Of a stretch of DNA of 64,000 nt, positions 32,137 through 42,290 are shown in pieces (positions within the stretch are counted from its first letter, which is position 1; every line of letters starts with the position of its first letter). Origin of the DNA: Cladorhizidae sp. MBARI D1340-BT2 (taxonomy: Eukaryota; Porifera; Demospongiae; Poecilosclerida; Cladorhizidae); NCBI GenBank assembly GCA_028752905.1, contig JAQNBH010000002.1, positions 32,573,530 to 32,637,529 of the forward strand, given 5' to 3'. A model generated the notes under the pieces. It had not been told where the DNA came from, made no database searches, and worked only from the letters and a program-made list of their open reading frames with translations. The position numbers and the translations under genes are program-made.

Positions 32137-32849
32137 ATGGTTAATAGCAAACATATAATTCTTTGAAATTGTGCATCTCACAGTCCTATTCCTGACTTGC
32201 AGAAAGTATCATCTCTACCAAACAAGAATCCTGTCTGCTTCCATCTACTCGCAAAACCGCCAAGAAGAAAAGATGCCTTCCCAATTTGGTTATATCTTGG
32301 CGACTGATTTTTCTGACCAAATGACCGGTGCTGCTATCAATGTCCTCTCATTACAATGCTGGGCTGGAGCTATTAAAGAAAGAGTTATGGTGGTCGAACC
32401 ATTCATATACAGAGGATCTAGCTTTGGTCTAACCTTTAGGTCAGCTCAAAAGGCTAAGTCGGCAGAAGACGAGTTCAGATTACAAGATGTTTTAAACATG
32501 GGGACCTGGGAAAAACAAATTAAGGGTTGTCATTACGCTCCTTTCAAGAGCTGGAAAGGTTTTCTAGAGTCTGCTCCAAAGAATCTCATTGTTGTTGGCA
32601 AGGTATGTAAGATATGTGCAAAAGATGACAATATGTGTAACGATCAATTCAATAGAAGTGCTTCATCTTTGCTAAAGAGTACAGTTTCAATATAGTCCGA
32701 TCTGTACAAGTCAAGGACATTTACTATTCCTTAGGCGGTTTTGAGACCTGATATATGGGAACCACAAACCCAACCAGTCTGTTGTGCTGTTCCGCCATTG
32801 GGGAGGCATTGTAGGAAGAGCAGAAGAGTGGCGCATTGCTATATTAGGA
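32137..32849 (+). pseudogene. Membrane-protein (possible glycosyltransferase) gene, copy A, truncated
   Basis: Matches the first ~240 codons of the intact gene at 37,453-38,799. The start codon is present at 32,137, but a deletion in the membrane segment brings a stop after nine codons. A single-base deletion near 32,663 (CATCTTTGC here, CACTCTTTGC in the others) shifts the frame. After about 32,849 the homology ends and distant duplicated sequence follows. The remaining 174-codon frame (32,171-32,695) lacks both a proper anchor and the C-terminal half. Confidence 0.85.
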
Positions 32850-33500
32850 CATAAATTCATGATGATGATGATGATGGCATATAGAGTTTGAAGTGGTGTG
32901 CACTGGTGCTGCAAGATGTGGTCAGGCAAGTCTAGTCACCTGGGGAAGAGAGGATGGCCCTAGTAAATAATCAACCCTTTTATCTATCTCCCTATGAGTT
33001 ACTGGGACTAACTATCATTATAATTCCGCACTTAAGTTAATAATTTTTCAAAAAATCTAGTGGTTACAATTTTGAATCTCCATAGATTCTTCACACTTTA
33101 CTGTATGAACTTGTTGTATAATTGCAAGGATAGATCTCTCTCTGTCCTCTTTTTCAAACTAAAAATGTTGCATATATAATATGTATGTAAGGATGCCAAA
33201 GTGAACTGCAGCCAAAGTGTGGTCCCTGAAAATATTGAAGGCCTGAATTTACTGCAAGTCTTGTTCTTCTTTGGCAAGCAATAGAGAGGTCATATTGGCA
33301 TCTGTGGCCGTATACTTAAAACATGATCATCTTCAATAAGCGCTAAAACATGTATAATGTTGGTAACCACAAATCTACAAAGAAGAAGGCTTTATTAGAA
33401 GTGGCACTAGTGGTCAAGGTCCTGTAACTCTACCCGTCTAATCCAGTAGGAGGCCACAGTGTGGTAGTACATTGAGAAAAGTATCCAAATAATGAAGGCA

Positions 33501-35443
33501 TCACATATTCATCAGCCAGTGTAGCTAAATTGTAAGGAATCACATATACATCAGCCAGGGTGGCTCAATTGAAAGGCATCACATGTTCATCAGCCAGGGT
33601 GGCTAATTTGAAAGGTTCATCAGACACAGTGGCTAAATTGAAAGGCATCACATATTCGTCAGGCAGGTTGGCTAAATTGAAAGGCATCACATGATAGCAT
33701 ATATGGCATATATGGCATATATTCATCAGCCAGGGTGGCTAAATTGAAGGCATCACATATTCATCAGCCAGGGTGGCTAAATTGAAAGGCATCACATATT
33801 CATCAGGCAGTTTAGCTAAATTGAAGGCATCACATATTCATCAGCCAGGGTGGCTAAATTGAAAGGAATCACATGTTCATCAGCCAGGGTGGCTAAATTG
33901 AAAGGAATCACATATACATCAGCTAAATTGAAAGGCATCACATATTCATCAGCCAGGGTGGCTAAATTGAAAGCCATCAAATATTCATCAGCTAAATTGA
34001 AAGGCATCCACATATTCATCAGGCAGGATGGCTAAATTGAAGTTATCACATATTCATCAGCCAGGTTGGCTAAATTGAAAGGCATCACATATTCATCAGG
34101 CAGGTTGGCTAAATTGAAAGGCATCACATATTCATCAGCCACGATGGCTAAATTGAAAGGCATCACATATTCATCAGGCAGGGTGGCTAAATTGAAAGGC
34201 ATCACATATTCATCAGCCAGGGTGGCTAAATTGAAAGGCATCCACATATTCATCAGGCAGGATGGCTAAATTGAAGTTATCACATATTCATCAGCCAGGT
34301 TGGCTAAATTGAAAGGCATCACATATTCATCAGGCAGGTTGGCTAAATTGAAAGGCATCACATATTCATCAGCCACGATGGCTAAATTGAAAGGCATCAC
34401 ATATTCATCAGGCAGGGTGGCTAAATTGAAAGGCATCACATATTCATCAGCCAGTGTGGCTAAATTTAAAGGCATCACATATTCATCAGCCAGGGTGGCT
34501 AAATTGAAAGGCATCACATATTCATCAGGCAGGGTGGCTAAATTGAAAGGCATCACATATTCAACAACCAGGGTGGCTAAATTGAAAGGCATCGTATATT
34601 CATCAGCCAGGGTGTCTAAATTGAAAGTCATCCACATATTCATCAGGCAGGGTGGCTAAATTGAAAGGCGTCACATAATCATCAGCCAGGGTGGCTAAAT
34701 TGAAAGGCATCCACATATTCATCAGGCAGGGTGGCTAAATTGAAGGCATCACATATTCATCAGCCAGGGTGGCTAAATTGAAAGGAAATACATATTCATC
34801 AGCCAGGGTGGCTAAATTGAAAGGCATCCACATATTCATCCGGCATCGTGGCTAAATTGAAGGCATCACGTATTCATCAGCCAGGGTGGCTAAATTGAAA
34901 GGCATCACATATACATCAGCCAGGGTGGCTAAATTGAAAGGCATCACATATTCATCAGCCAGGATGGATAAATTGAAAGGCATCACATATTCATCAGCCA
35001 GGGTGGCTAAATTGAAAGGCGTCACATATTCATCAGCCAGGGTGGCTAAATTGAAAGGCATCCACATATTCATCAGGCAGGGTGGCTAAATTGAAGGCAT
35101 CACATATTCATCAGCCAGGGTGGCTAAATTGAAAGGAATAACATATTCATCAGCCATGGTGGCTAAATTGAAAGGCATCACATATTCACCAGCCAGGGTG
35201 GCTAAATTGAAAGGCATCCACATATTCATCCGGCATGGTGGCTAAATTGAAGGCATCACATATTCATCAACCAGGGTGGCTAAATTGAAAGGCATCACAT
35301 ATACATCAGCCAGGGTGGCTAAATTGAAAGTCATCACATATTCATCAGCCAGGATGGATAAATTGAAAGGCATCACATATTCATCAGGCAGGGTGGCTAA
35401 ATTGAAAGGTGTCACATATTCATCAGCCAGGGTGGCTAAATTG
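33501..35443. repeat. 39-bp minisatellite, about 50 copies
   Basis: Unit reads AAATTGAAAGGCATCACATA then TTCATCAGCCAGGGTGGCT. 39 is divisible by three, so both strands stay open over many units: VAKLKGITYSSAR on one, NLATLADEYVMPF on the other. A higher-order period of 234 bp (six units) is seen from 34,027 to 34,261 and beyond. Some copies lack a base or gain one, which closes the frames after 60-125 codons. I see no promoter or splice context, so I treat it as noncoding. Confidence 0.9.
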
Positions 35444-35555
35444 ATTATGGTAGAGGACATCATCACAACCTGGTCTCATGCTGTGACATTAATGACTTGT
35501 GACCCTAGAGTTTTTGTCTTAGGTGGTGTCTAACACACCATTCACTGTAGGGTCT

Positions 35556-35834
35556 TTACTCCACCCATTGCTGCAGTGCCAAGTTTTGTGTCAAATTACT
35601 TGAGGTACTTATCTGTCCATGGGTCATCAAGGGTGTTTGCCTGACATCCACCTCCCACTGCTGCCTTGTCACTGTATAGTGGGTCGATTGACGGATGCCC
35701 CAGTTCAGCATTGGGACCATTGCCAAGGTCTTACCATGCCTCAGTTGAGCAGAGTAAAACTTGTAGTCTATGACAAGTCTGCACACTACAATACATGCTT
35801 CTGGCACTGTAAGTAGGCCAACAGTGGCAACCAC
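35556..35834 (-). other. Conserved duplicated segment with an open frame, unassigned
   Basis: A 92-codon frame whose second half is repeated in copy D (58,459-58,677), including LRHGKTLAMVPMLNWGIRQS and TPLMTHGQI. In D the frame is interrupted by small insertions. I do not recognise a family. It lies downstream, in element orientation, of a DIRS-like RNase H remnant and could belong to that element. Confidence 0.3.
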
Positions 35835-35944
35835 ATGGTGGTCCCTGCACTAGGTATAAGTGGGGGAGTGTATGTCAGCTACGCGTCCTCCAATGGTGCA
35901 ATGCAGCGATTATTATCTATTATCACATGATTAAGAGATAAGTT

Positions 35945-36215
35945 ATAGGTCCACTGTACCAGGTGAATGAAAAATGCAGTCCATAAGTTATAGGTGCACA
36001 AGGTCAATGAAAAATACACTGCATAAGGTATAGGTCCACTGCTACCAGGTCAATGAAAAATACAGTGTATAAGTCATTGTTGCACTGTAACCAGGTCAAT
36101 GAAAAATACAGTGCTTAATTCAAAGGTGCACTCTACCAGGTCAATGAACTATACAGTGCATAATTCATTGCTGCACTGTTACCAGGTCAATGAAAAATAC
36201 AGTGGGTGACTAGAT
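35945..36215. repeat. Minisatellite, ~50 bp unit, copy B
   Basis: Five to six diverged copies of ACCAGGTCAATGAAAAATAC followed by AGTGCATAAGT and GCACTGT. The same array is at 58,885-59,150 in copy D. Confidence 0.8.
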
Positions 36216-36547
36216 CAAGTCTTAAATGCACTGTTGACTAGAGTGAGGGGTGACCAAAGTTGTAGAGACAGATGTGAGCAGTTGTGAGTGGGTACTAATT
36301 TAAAGTGAGAAAGCCAATGATTTCCAACATCCAAGTGTCTTGATTAGGGAGTACTCAAGCCCACTTTAGCTGCTATTGGGGGCTGCACCAATAGGAAAGA
36401 GCAGTTTCAAAGAGAGGTACCCAAAGCTCCAAGATGCAGTGCTGTTCCCACCCCAAATGGGTCATTCTTACTCCATTTTGGGTGGTCTCTGACTCATAGG
36501 AGGCCAAGATAGATCTTGCAACAGCTCTCTCAATGATGCACGAACAA

Positions 36548-37020
36548 TCTCATTCATCTTGGTGACCCACTGGTATGGTGGCAATGAGCAGCTTGAACGA
36601 TGCAGATGGGATCATAGACTGTGGGACCTGTGGAACCAAAGAATAAAAGCATGCTAAGTTGTTGCAAAAGCGGGCATCTGCTGCTCTTTTCAGTCTTCCT
36701 GCTACATGCATAGCTGACACATGGAAATGGTGGTAGGAGCAGAAAATAGAGAAAATTTCTCTAGTAGGTGCATTAATCTGGTGGTCTTAGCTGTCCTGCT
36801 CTGATCCATGGCCACTACTGCAATGTTATCTGAGTGGAAGGTAATGTGCTTCCCAGACCAGTGCCTGCCCAACACACCTGCTGCCACCAGTTCCTTGACA
36901 GTAATTTCTATCTCTTCCCACCCTTCTGGCCATTAGAAGTGAAACTATCTCTGCTCTTGCACAAATGCCACATAGCCATTGGATCGTGAAGCATCAGAGT
37001 AAACAGGAATGGATTTGGAA
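36548..37020 (-). pseudogene. DIRS-like RNase H remnant, copy B
   Basis: In minus-strand frames one reads SIPVYSDASRSNGYVAF, then WEEIEITVKELVAAG, WSGKHITFHSDNIAVVAMD and RLMHLLEKFSLFSA, followed after a frame change by a His-x-Ala-Gly...Ala-Asp-Ala stretch and NLACFYSLVPQ. This order, with the SDAS and HSDN aspartates, is the RNase H end of reverse transcriptases of DIRS-like (tyrosine-recombinase) elements. Stops and frameshifts make it a fossil. No reverse transcriptase core or recombinase was found nearby. Confidence 0.65.
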
Positions 37021-37452
37021 ACAAAAATAACCAATTTCATTTGGTAAGAAACACCGAGCAAGTAACAGGTACTAGAGCATATGCACTGTGTTAATTAGTG
37101 CTAGTTTTCTTAGGCTCAATCTTGCAGGTCTTGAGCTTAATGTTACTTACAAGCACTAGCTTAAGTAAACCCATACAGAGCCAGGATGTGGCATACTGTA
37201 CCATACCCATAAGGACCAGCAAGTAGACAGCATCACACATACAATTTTTTTGACCAGTAGAGTTAGATTGACAATAGGAATAATTATACTAGTTGCTATA
37301 TATAACCAAACATTTCTGATAGTAAACAAATAAATAGCTCTATAGCAATAAATTCACAGAGCCCTGGCTAAACATCAGGAAACCCTGTGTGTTCACTCTT
37401 GAGAAACACGATACTACTATACAAAATTTGATAAACTAATTCACAGTACATA

Positions 37453-38799
37453 CTAGCATTGTGGTATTGATGCTACGCATTGCGATGAAATATTCTTCCT
37501 CTTATGAATGGACTGGTAGAGTGCTCTTGCCGACGCTTGAAAACTGCCACCTCCTGCGGTCACTAAGCACGTGCCAGATGCTGCCAAATGCTTTTGCAGC
37601 AGCGCCACATACCCGGGAGTCTGGAAAGAAGAAACTTCATCAAATGAATCTTCCCATTCTTTGAAGGATAATTTAATTCCGAAGCTATTCAGTTCACTAA
37701 ATAAAAGCTTCATTGTAGAGTTCATCAAATCCTTAATCTTCGTGTACTGCGGATTAGAATTATCTCGGTATATATCTGATCCACGTTTTTGACAGTCTAC
37801 GGTCAAAAACAGTCTGGTGGTATTGTGTGACTTTTGCATGGTACGAACTTTGTTGACGATAGCATTCACACATGTTTTAACTAATGCCAACTTCGGCTCT
37901 TGTGACGTTGTTCCTCCTAACCTGTGGCCTTGCAAAAGAAGCTCTAATCTTAGCATCACACTGACATAGTCACCGTTGGGCAAATACCGATCCGAATATC
38001 GCTTACTGTCTTGAACAATTCTGGGACTGTTCTCGTGTAAAAAGTTAAATAATAACCCTCTGGCACAAGGATTGTGTCCTACTATAGCAATGCGCCACTC
38101 GTGTGCTCTTCCTACAATGCCTCCCCAATGGCGGAACAGCACAACAGACTGGTTGGGTTTGTGGTTCCCATATATCAGGTCTCGAAACCCGCCAAAGGAA
38201 TAGTCTATGTACTTGACTTGTACAGATCGGACTATATTGAAACTGTGCTCTTTAGCAAAGAGTGAAGCACTTCTATTGAATTGATCGTTACACTTATTGT
38301 CATCTTTTGCACGTATCTTACATGGCTTGCCAACAACAATGAGATTCTTCGGAGCAGACTCTAGAAAACCTTTCCAGCTCTTGAAAGGAGCATAATGACG
38401 ACCCTTAATTTGTTTTTCCCAGGTCTCCATGCTTAAAACATCTTGTAATCTCAACTCTTCTTCCGCCCACTTAGCCTTTTCAGCTGACCTAATAGTTAGA
38501 CCAAAGCTAGATCCTCTGGTAACGAATGGTTCGACCACCATAACTCTTTCTTTAATAGCTCCAGCCCAGCATTGTAATGAGAGGACATTGATAGCAGCAC
38601 CGGTCATTTGGTCAGAAAAATCAGTCGCCAAGATATAACCAAATTGGGAAGTCATCTTTTCTTCGTTGCTGATTTGCGAGTAAACGGAAGCAGACGGGAT
38701 TCTTGTTTCGTAGAGATGGTACTTTCTGCAAGTCAGTAATAGGACTGTAAGATGCACAATTGCTACTAATGAAAGAATTATATGTTTGCTATTAACCAT
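37453..38799 (-). CDS. Type II membrane protein, possible glycosyltransferase (O-fucosyltransferase-like motifs); intact copy
   Basis: 448 codons, single exon, starting MVNSKHII with a short cytoplasmic end and one hydrophobic segment at about 7-23, then a long soluble part. This is the topology of Golgi glycosyltransferases. Five N-glycosylation sequons lie in the putative lumenal part (Asn175, 216, 326, 360, 436). Motifs conserved among the four copies include FGYILATDF, LSLQCWAG, YVSVMLRLE at 278-286, LFLTVDCQKRGSDIYRD and, near the end, SGTCLVTAGGGSFQ at 408-420. The RLE and GGGSFQ elements recall O-fucosyltransferase-type GT-B enzymes, but this is a weak inference and the family is best called uncharacterised. 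The gene is head-to-head with the small exon at 39,564, about 760 bp apart. It is the only undamaged copy in the window. Confidence 0.8.
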   Translation of the reverse strand: MVNSKHIILSLVAIVHLTVLLLTCRKYHLYETRIPSASVYSQISNEEKMTSQFGYILATDFSDQMTGAAINVLSLQCWAGAIKERVMVVEPFVTRGSSFGLTIRSAEKAKWAEEELRLQDVLSMETWEKQIKGRHYAPFKSWKGFLESAPKNLIVVGKPCKIRAKDDNKCNDQFNRSASLFAKEHSFNIVRSVQVKYIDYSFGGFRDLIYGNHKPNQSVVLFRHWGGIVGRAHEWRIAIVGHNPCARGLLFNFLHENSPRIVQDSKRYSDRYLPNGDYVSVMLRLELLLQGHRLGGTTSQEPKLALVKTCVNAIVNKVRTMQKSHNTTRLFLTVDCQKRGSDIYRDNSNPQYTKIKDLMNSTMKLLFSELNSFGIKLSFKEWEDSFDEVSSFQTPGYVALLQKHLAASGTCLVTAGGGSFQASARALYQSIHKRKNISSQCVASIPQC

Positions 38800-39505
38800 C
38801 TCGTTCCAGCTGTACTGACTGGCCCTCCTACCTAATCGTCACTGCGGCACTCCGGGGGGATGCGAGAGGAAGCAACAACGACTTACTTTATCTGGGATAG
38901 AACCTGTCTTACTGCTAGTATGACTGTCTAGCTTTGAAGCTATATTGCACAACTTTTTTCAGCAACGCATCTCCTAGCTTAGCATCACGGTACCCCCCCC
39001 CCCCCCCCCCTCCCGGAAGAAAAAAAGAATAAAGGGGTGGGGTGGAGTGGAGTGGGCGTGGACGCGCTGCTGTCTGGCCCTCACAGCCTGTTTGCCTTTG
39101 AGATCTTTTGGTAGCAAGGGAGAAAAAAGATGTGGTTTGCAGAGTGTTCGTGGTTGGACTATGAGAAGCCCAAGACTCTGTGATTTATTTCTACTGTTCC
39201 CAGGCAGATAAAAAGAAGGTTTACATAGTAAAAGAGTGAGAGAGAGGAAGCCTACATCAGTCAAGGCTATATCAGTTGGAAAGATGCTTCTTCAAGATTT
39301 AGGTTGTTTTTATATAGCTAGCTAGCTCTATAGCTGGATCAGTTCATGTAGCATATTACTTGTGATGTATCATTTCAATCAATACCTTCCTGGAATTAAA
39401 ACAGACTTTTGTTAGTGCACAGCAATAACAAATAAACGTGCAGGAAATGACTATTATATCACATGGCACAACTGAACCACACTGATGAATATCATCATCA
39501 CAATA
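38800..39505. promoter_or_regulatory. Shared upstream region of the divergent gene pair, copy B
   Basis: Holds the 5' regions of both genes. Features: a run of about 20 C at 38,993-39,012, a GGGGTGGGGTGGAGTGG purine tract, and an AGCTAGCTAGCTCTATAGCT palindromic patch near 39,317. No convincing TATA box for either gene. The same order of features is kept in copies C and D. The frame at 38,974-39,264 (-) is not supported as a gene. Confidence 0.45.
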
Positions 39506-39515
39506 GGAATTTCCC
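39506..39515 (+). promoter_or_regulatory. kappaB-like site, copy B
   Basis: GGAATTTCCC, reverse complement GGGAAATTCC, fits the NF-kappaB consensus and lies about 48 bp before the ATG at 39,564. Confidence 0.35.
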
Positions 39516-39563
39516 GATAACACATTACTTACTATTTTTCATGGCACACCACACTGTAATCAA

Positions 39564-39792
39564 ATGAAGGAGACATCAGCTATCGAACATGCTGATGCTG
39601 TTAGAGTGATAACCAGCTCACATGGCAGAAATGTTGGAGAGATGTTGGATGAAGCACACAAAGAAGAAAAGAAGCTCGATGGAAGAATGCAAAATGTGCA
39701 TGTTCTTGATAAAGAGGAATTGGCTTTAAGTGCACTTGATCATAATGGGAGCAATTTTATTCAGCTACTGTTGCTGAGAAGTCGTGATCAAG
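39564..39792 (+). CDS. Short conserved exon or small protein, copy B
   Basis: Reads MKETSAIEHADAVRVITS, then a charged helical segment and LALSALDHNGSNFIQLLLLRSRDQ. The conserved part ends at AAG followed by GTAAAT, a plausible splice donor at 39,793; read through, the frame stops after 84 codons at 39,818. No known domain is recognised. Compared with copies A and D it lacks 12 bases (four codons) and, at the putative donor, two further bases, so the intron phase would differ between copies; this weakens the exon reading. Confidence 0.45.
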
Positions 39793-40195
39793 GTAAATCT
39801 GTCAATCATTATTCATAGCTAAAATTATATTTAGGATTGGACAAGTGGTATATACTGTAGATGAATTGTACTGTTGAGCCTTGAGATAGGCCAGCACTAA
39901 GTACATACAGACTATAAATGACTGACTACTAGAGAAAAACAGCAACATGGATTAACTATAATATCTTAATGATTATTACAGCAAAATAAAGATTTACAAA
40001 GGGAGTTTGTTTTGGGATGGCAATGGGGGAAGGTGCCTAAGCCATACGGACATGGGACCCTATAGGTACCAAACATTAAGTGTTTACTCACTTGAGCACA
40101 TTTCCCATTACAATTCTGACTACCTTGCCCAACACCTCTTCTTTCACCACTGTTACTCATCTACCCAACATTAGGCCCTTAATCATCTTCATTTT

Positions 40196-41090
40196 TGCAA
40201 AAAAATCTATCTTGGAGCAACTACTTCTAGAGCGAGAAAGAATTCAGAGCACATCTGGGCAAGCATACAAGCCTGTGTAGTCTCTCACTATATCAGTGTA
40301 TTCATGATACAAAGTTACAGCAAAGAAATCTATCCTCTAACTACTTCTTCTAGAGTGAGAAAGATTTCAGAGCACTTCTAGGTAAGCATACATGCCTGGG
40401 TAGTTATAATATTTTATGACAGCAAAGAAATCTATCCTCTAACAAATGCTTAGATATACAATTACACTGGAGTTGTACATCTATATATATATATATTGGG
40501 TTAGTTCCACTACATGGCCATGAGAAAAATTGAAAGGTTGATGAACATACTCAAGTAGTTTCAAATGAGAATTCCCAAGTTGTTCACCTAAATGTGTATG
40601 CATCAGGGGAAGACCATGTGATGATTAAAGATGTAACAAACAATCAATAGTCCATCTTACAATGGTATGAGAGAATTCTCTCATCAAATTCAAACATCTG
40701 ATGGCCATCTCCAATCATCTCAGTGTCTACTGTTTGATTATTGTATCTACTTCAAATTCCTGATAGTAGTCATATTCATTCATTTCAGGGTTTATTGCTA
40801 GTTTGTTGAAATATAATTCATCTTTGAAGTTATCTTTCCAGCTAAGCAGTGTAGCGTCATTACATCATAGTATGCTTGTAATAATATTGACAGTAAAATC
40901 ATCACTTTCTCAAGTGAGAAAGAATTCAGAGCAGTTCCAAGTAAGCTTAGGTTTGCGTGTAAAATCACTATGTTTCATTTTTCTAGAAACAAAATTACAC
41001 AGCAAGTGAGGGTTCACAGACAACCGTGCTTACCTGAAATTGCTCTGAATTGTTTCTCTCTTGAAAGATAATTGCTCCAACTGTAAGTTT
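40196..41090. repeat. Exon-like repeat modules, copy B
   Basis: A ~60-base motif recurs: AAAGAAATCTATCCTGGAGC, then TTTCTCAAG..AGAAAGAATT and CAGAGCA.TTCCA(G), each followed by GTAAGC. Clear copies end at 40,381 and 40,940; one at 40,199-40,260 has GCAAGC instead; one is in reverse at 41,022-41,085 and a partial one near 40,425. Some start right after an AG (ATTACAG at about 40,320). They look like duplicated small exons with donor sites, but no long frame joins them. They also recur in copies C and D and at 47,825-47,888. Confidence 0.5.
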
Positions 41091-41102
41091 TCTTTCAGGC
41101 AT

Positions 41103-42240
41103 TCAGTTACATAGTGATGCTATACTGGCATCTACGCTTACCTGGAAAACTCTTTTGTGTTTGTGTGTATGTGTTTGTGTGTGTGTGCATGACATGAAGG
41201 GCTGCATACTGTACTCCATCATGAGTGTTTGTGTTGTGAGTATGTAAGTCTGTGTGTGTGTGTGTGTGTGTGTGCATATGTGCGTATTTGTGTGTGTGTG
41301 TGTCTGAAACAATGATTAGAGTATGAGCTTAGATAATGATTAAGGTTACTCTAGGTCTAGATAATTACTACATGCAGGGTTTAGTTCGTACAAAGACTAT
41401 AGTTAGGGCTTATACAATGACTAGGGTTAGGACTTGCCTAGGGTTACGGCAGCTAAGGTTAGGGCTTTAACGATTACTAGCTTTAAGGCTTATATGACTA
41501 GTGTTAGAGTCTCCAACCACAAGAGACCCAACAGATACCAACCTTGGTAATTCGCTGGCACCAGAGTCTCTCCCTAACTTCTTCTAGCTAAACCCCAAGC
41601 TTGACAAAAGGTTTTAGATCTTAAGTAGCTCATATTATAACAACAGTCAAGTAGCAGAATATGAAAATAGGATGAGACTGACTAACTGGACTGCAGAGGG
41701 GTTTAAATACCCTTGCAGCCAGGTTTTCACAGCTGATAACAGTATGAGAGTAGTAGAATTACTGTATGTCCCTACACAGAGTGTGAGATGATGTCATGAT
41801 TGTCCTATGTGTGGATAGTCTGAGGTCATGAGTTCAAGTTCTATTTATAAATTCTATCTAGCTCTATTTATAAATTCTATTTATAGTTTGATCTTTGCAG
41901 GACTGCTCTGAGGCCTGACAACTAGGTTAGGCATATGAGCTTGTGTGTGTGTGTGCACATGCATGCATGTGTGTGATAGAGATATAGAGGGTGGTGGGAT
42001 CCAGTTACATAATGCATTCCAGGGTAACCCTGTGTGCTTGAGGAGACATCCACACCAGCTCCATGTGGCCACGTATAAAATCATGATGACTTCATTGCTA
42101 CACTAGCTTATGCAACATTGAGAAGTGGAGCAGGAGTCATGAATGGCTGAATACTCCATAATGACCTCCTTCTTGAGCGTGTGTGTGTACATGCATGTGT
42201 GACATGAATCAGGGCTGCAAAAGCTTCTTGTATATATGTG

Positions 42241-42290
<50 letters not shown>

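Larger units (their letters stand above)
30785..33500 (-). repeat. Segmental duplication copy A (inverted, internally deleted)
   Basis: Reverse complement of a segment also seen as copies B, C and D. It contains the short exon (30,991-31,266), the promoter region and the first half of the membrane-protein gene. At about 32,850 it jumps to sequence that in copy D lies ~2.6 kb away (32,880-33,500 matches the reverse of 57,784-58,395). The missing part holds the 3' half of the gene and the DIRS-like remnant. A GATGATGATGATGATGG run sits at the join. Confidence 0.85.

Noticed and set aside
33816..35466. Repeat protein encoded by the 39-bp minisatellite
   Set aside because: Both strands are equally open because 39 is divisible by three. 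Frames are broken every few hundred bases and no promoter or splice context is seen. Kept as a finding only.
39966..40160. 64-codon minus-strand frame conserved in copies B, C and partly D
   Set aside because: Conservation is that of the whole duplicated block. It has no domain, and copy D alters its N-terminal end with an indel.
41330..41520. Interstitial telomere array
   Set aside because: TTAGGG-like words are present but never in uninterrupted tandem. The real unit is a ~20-bp minisatellite.
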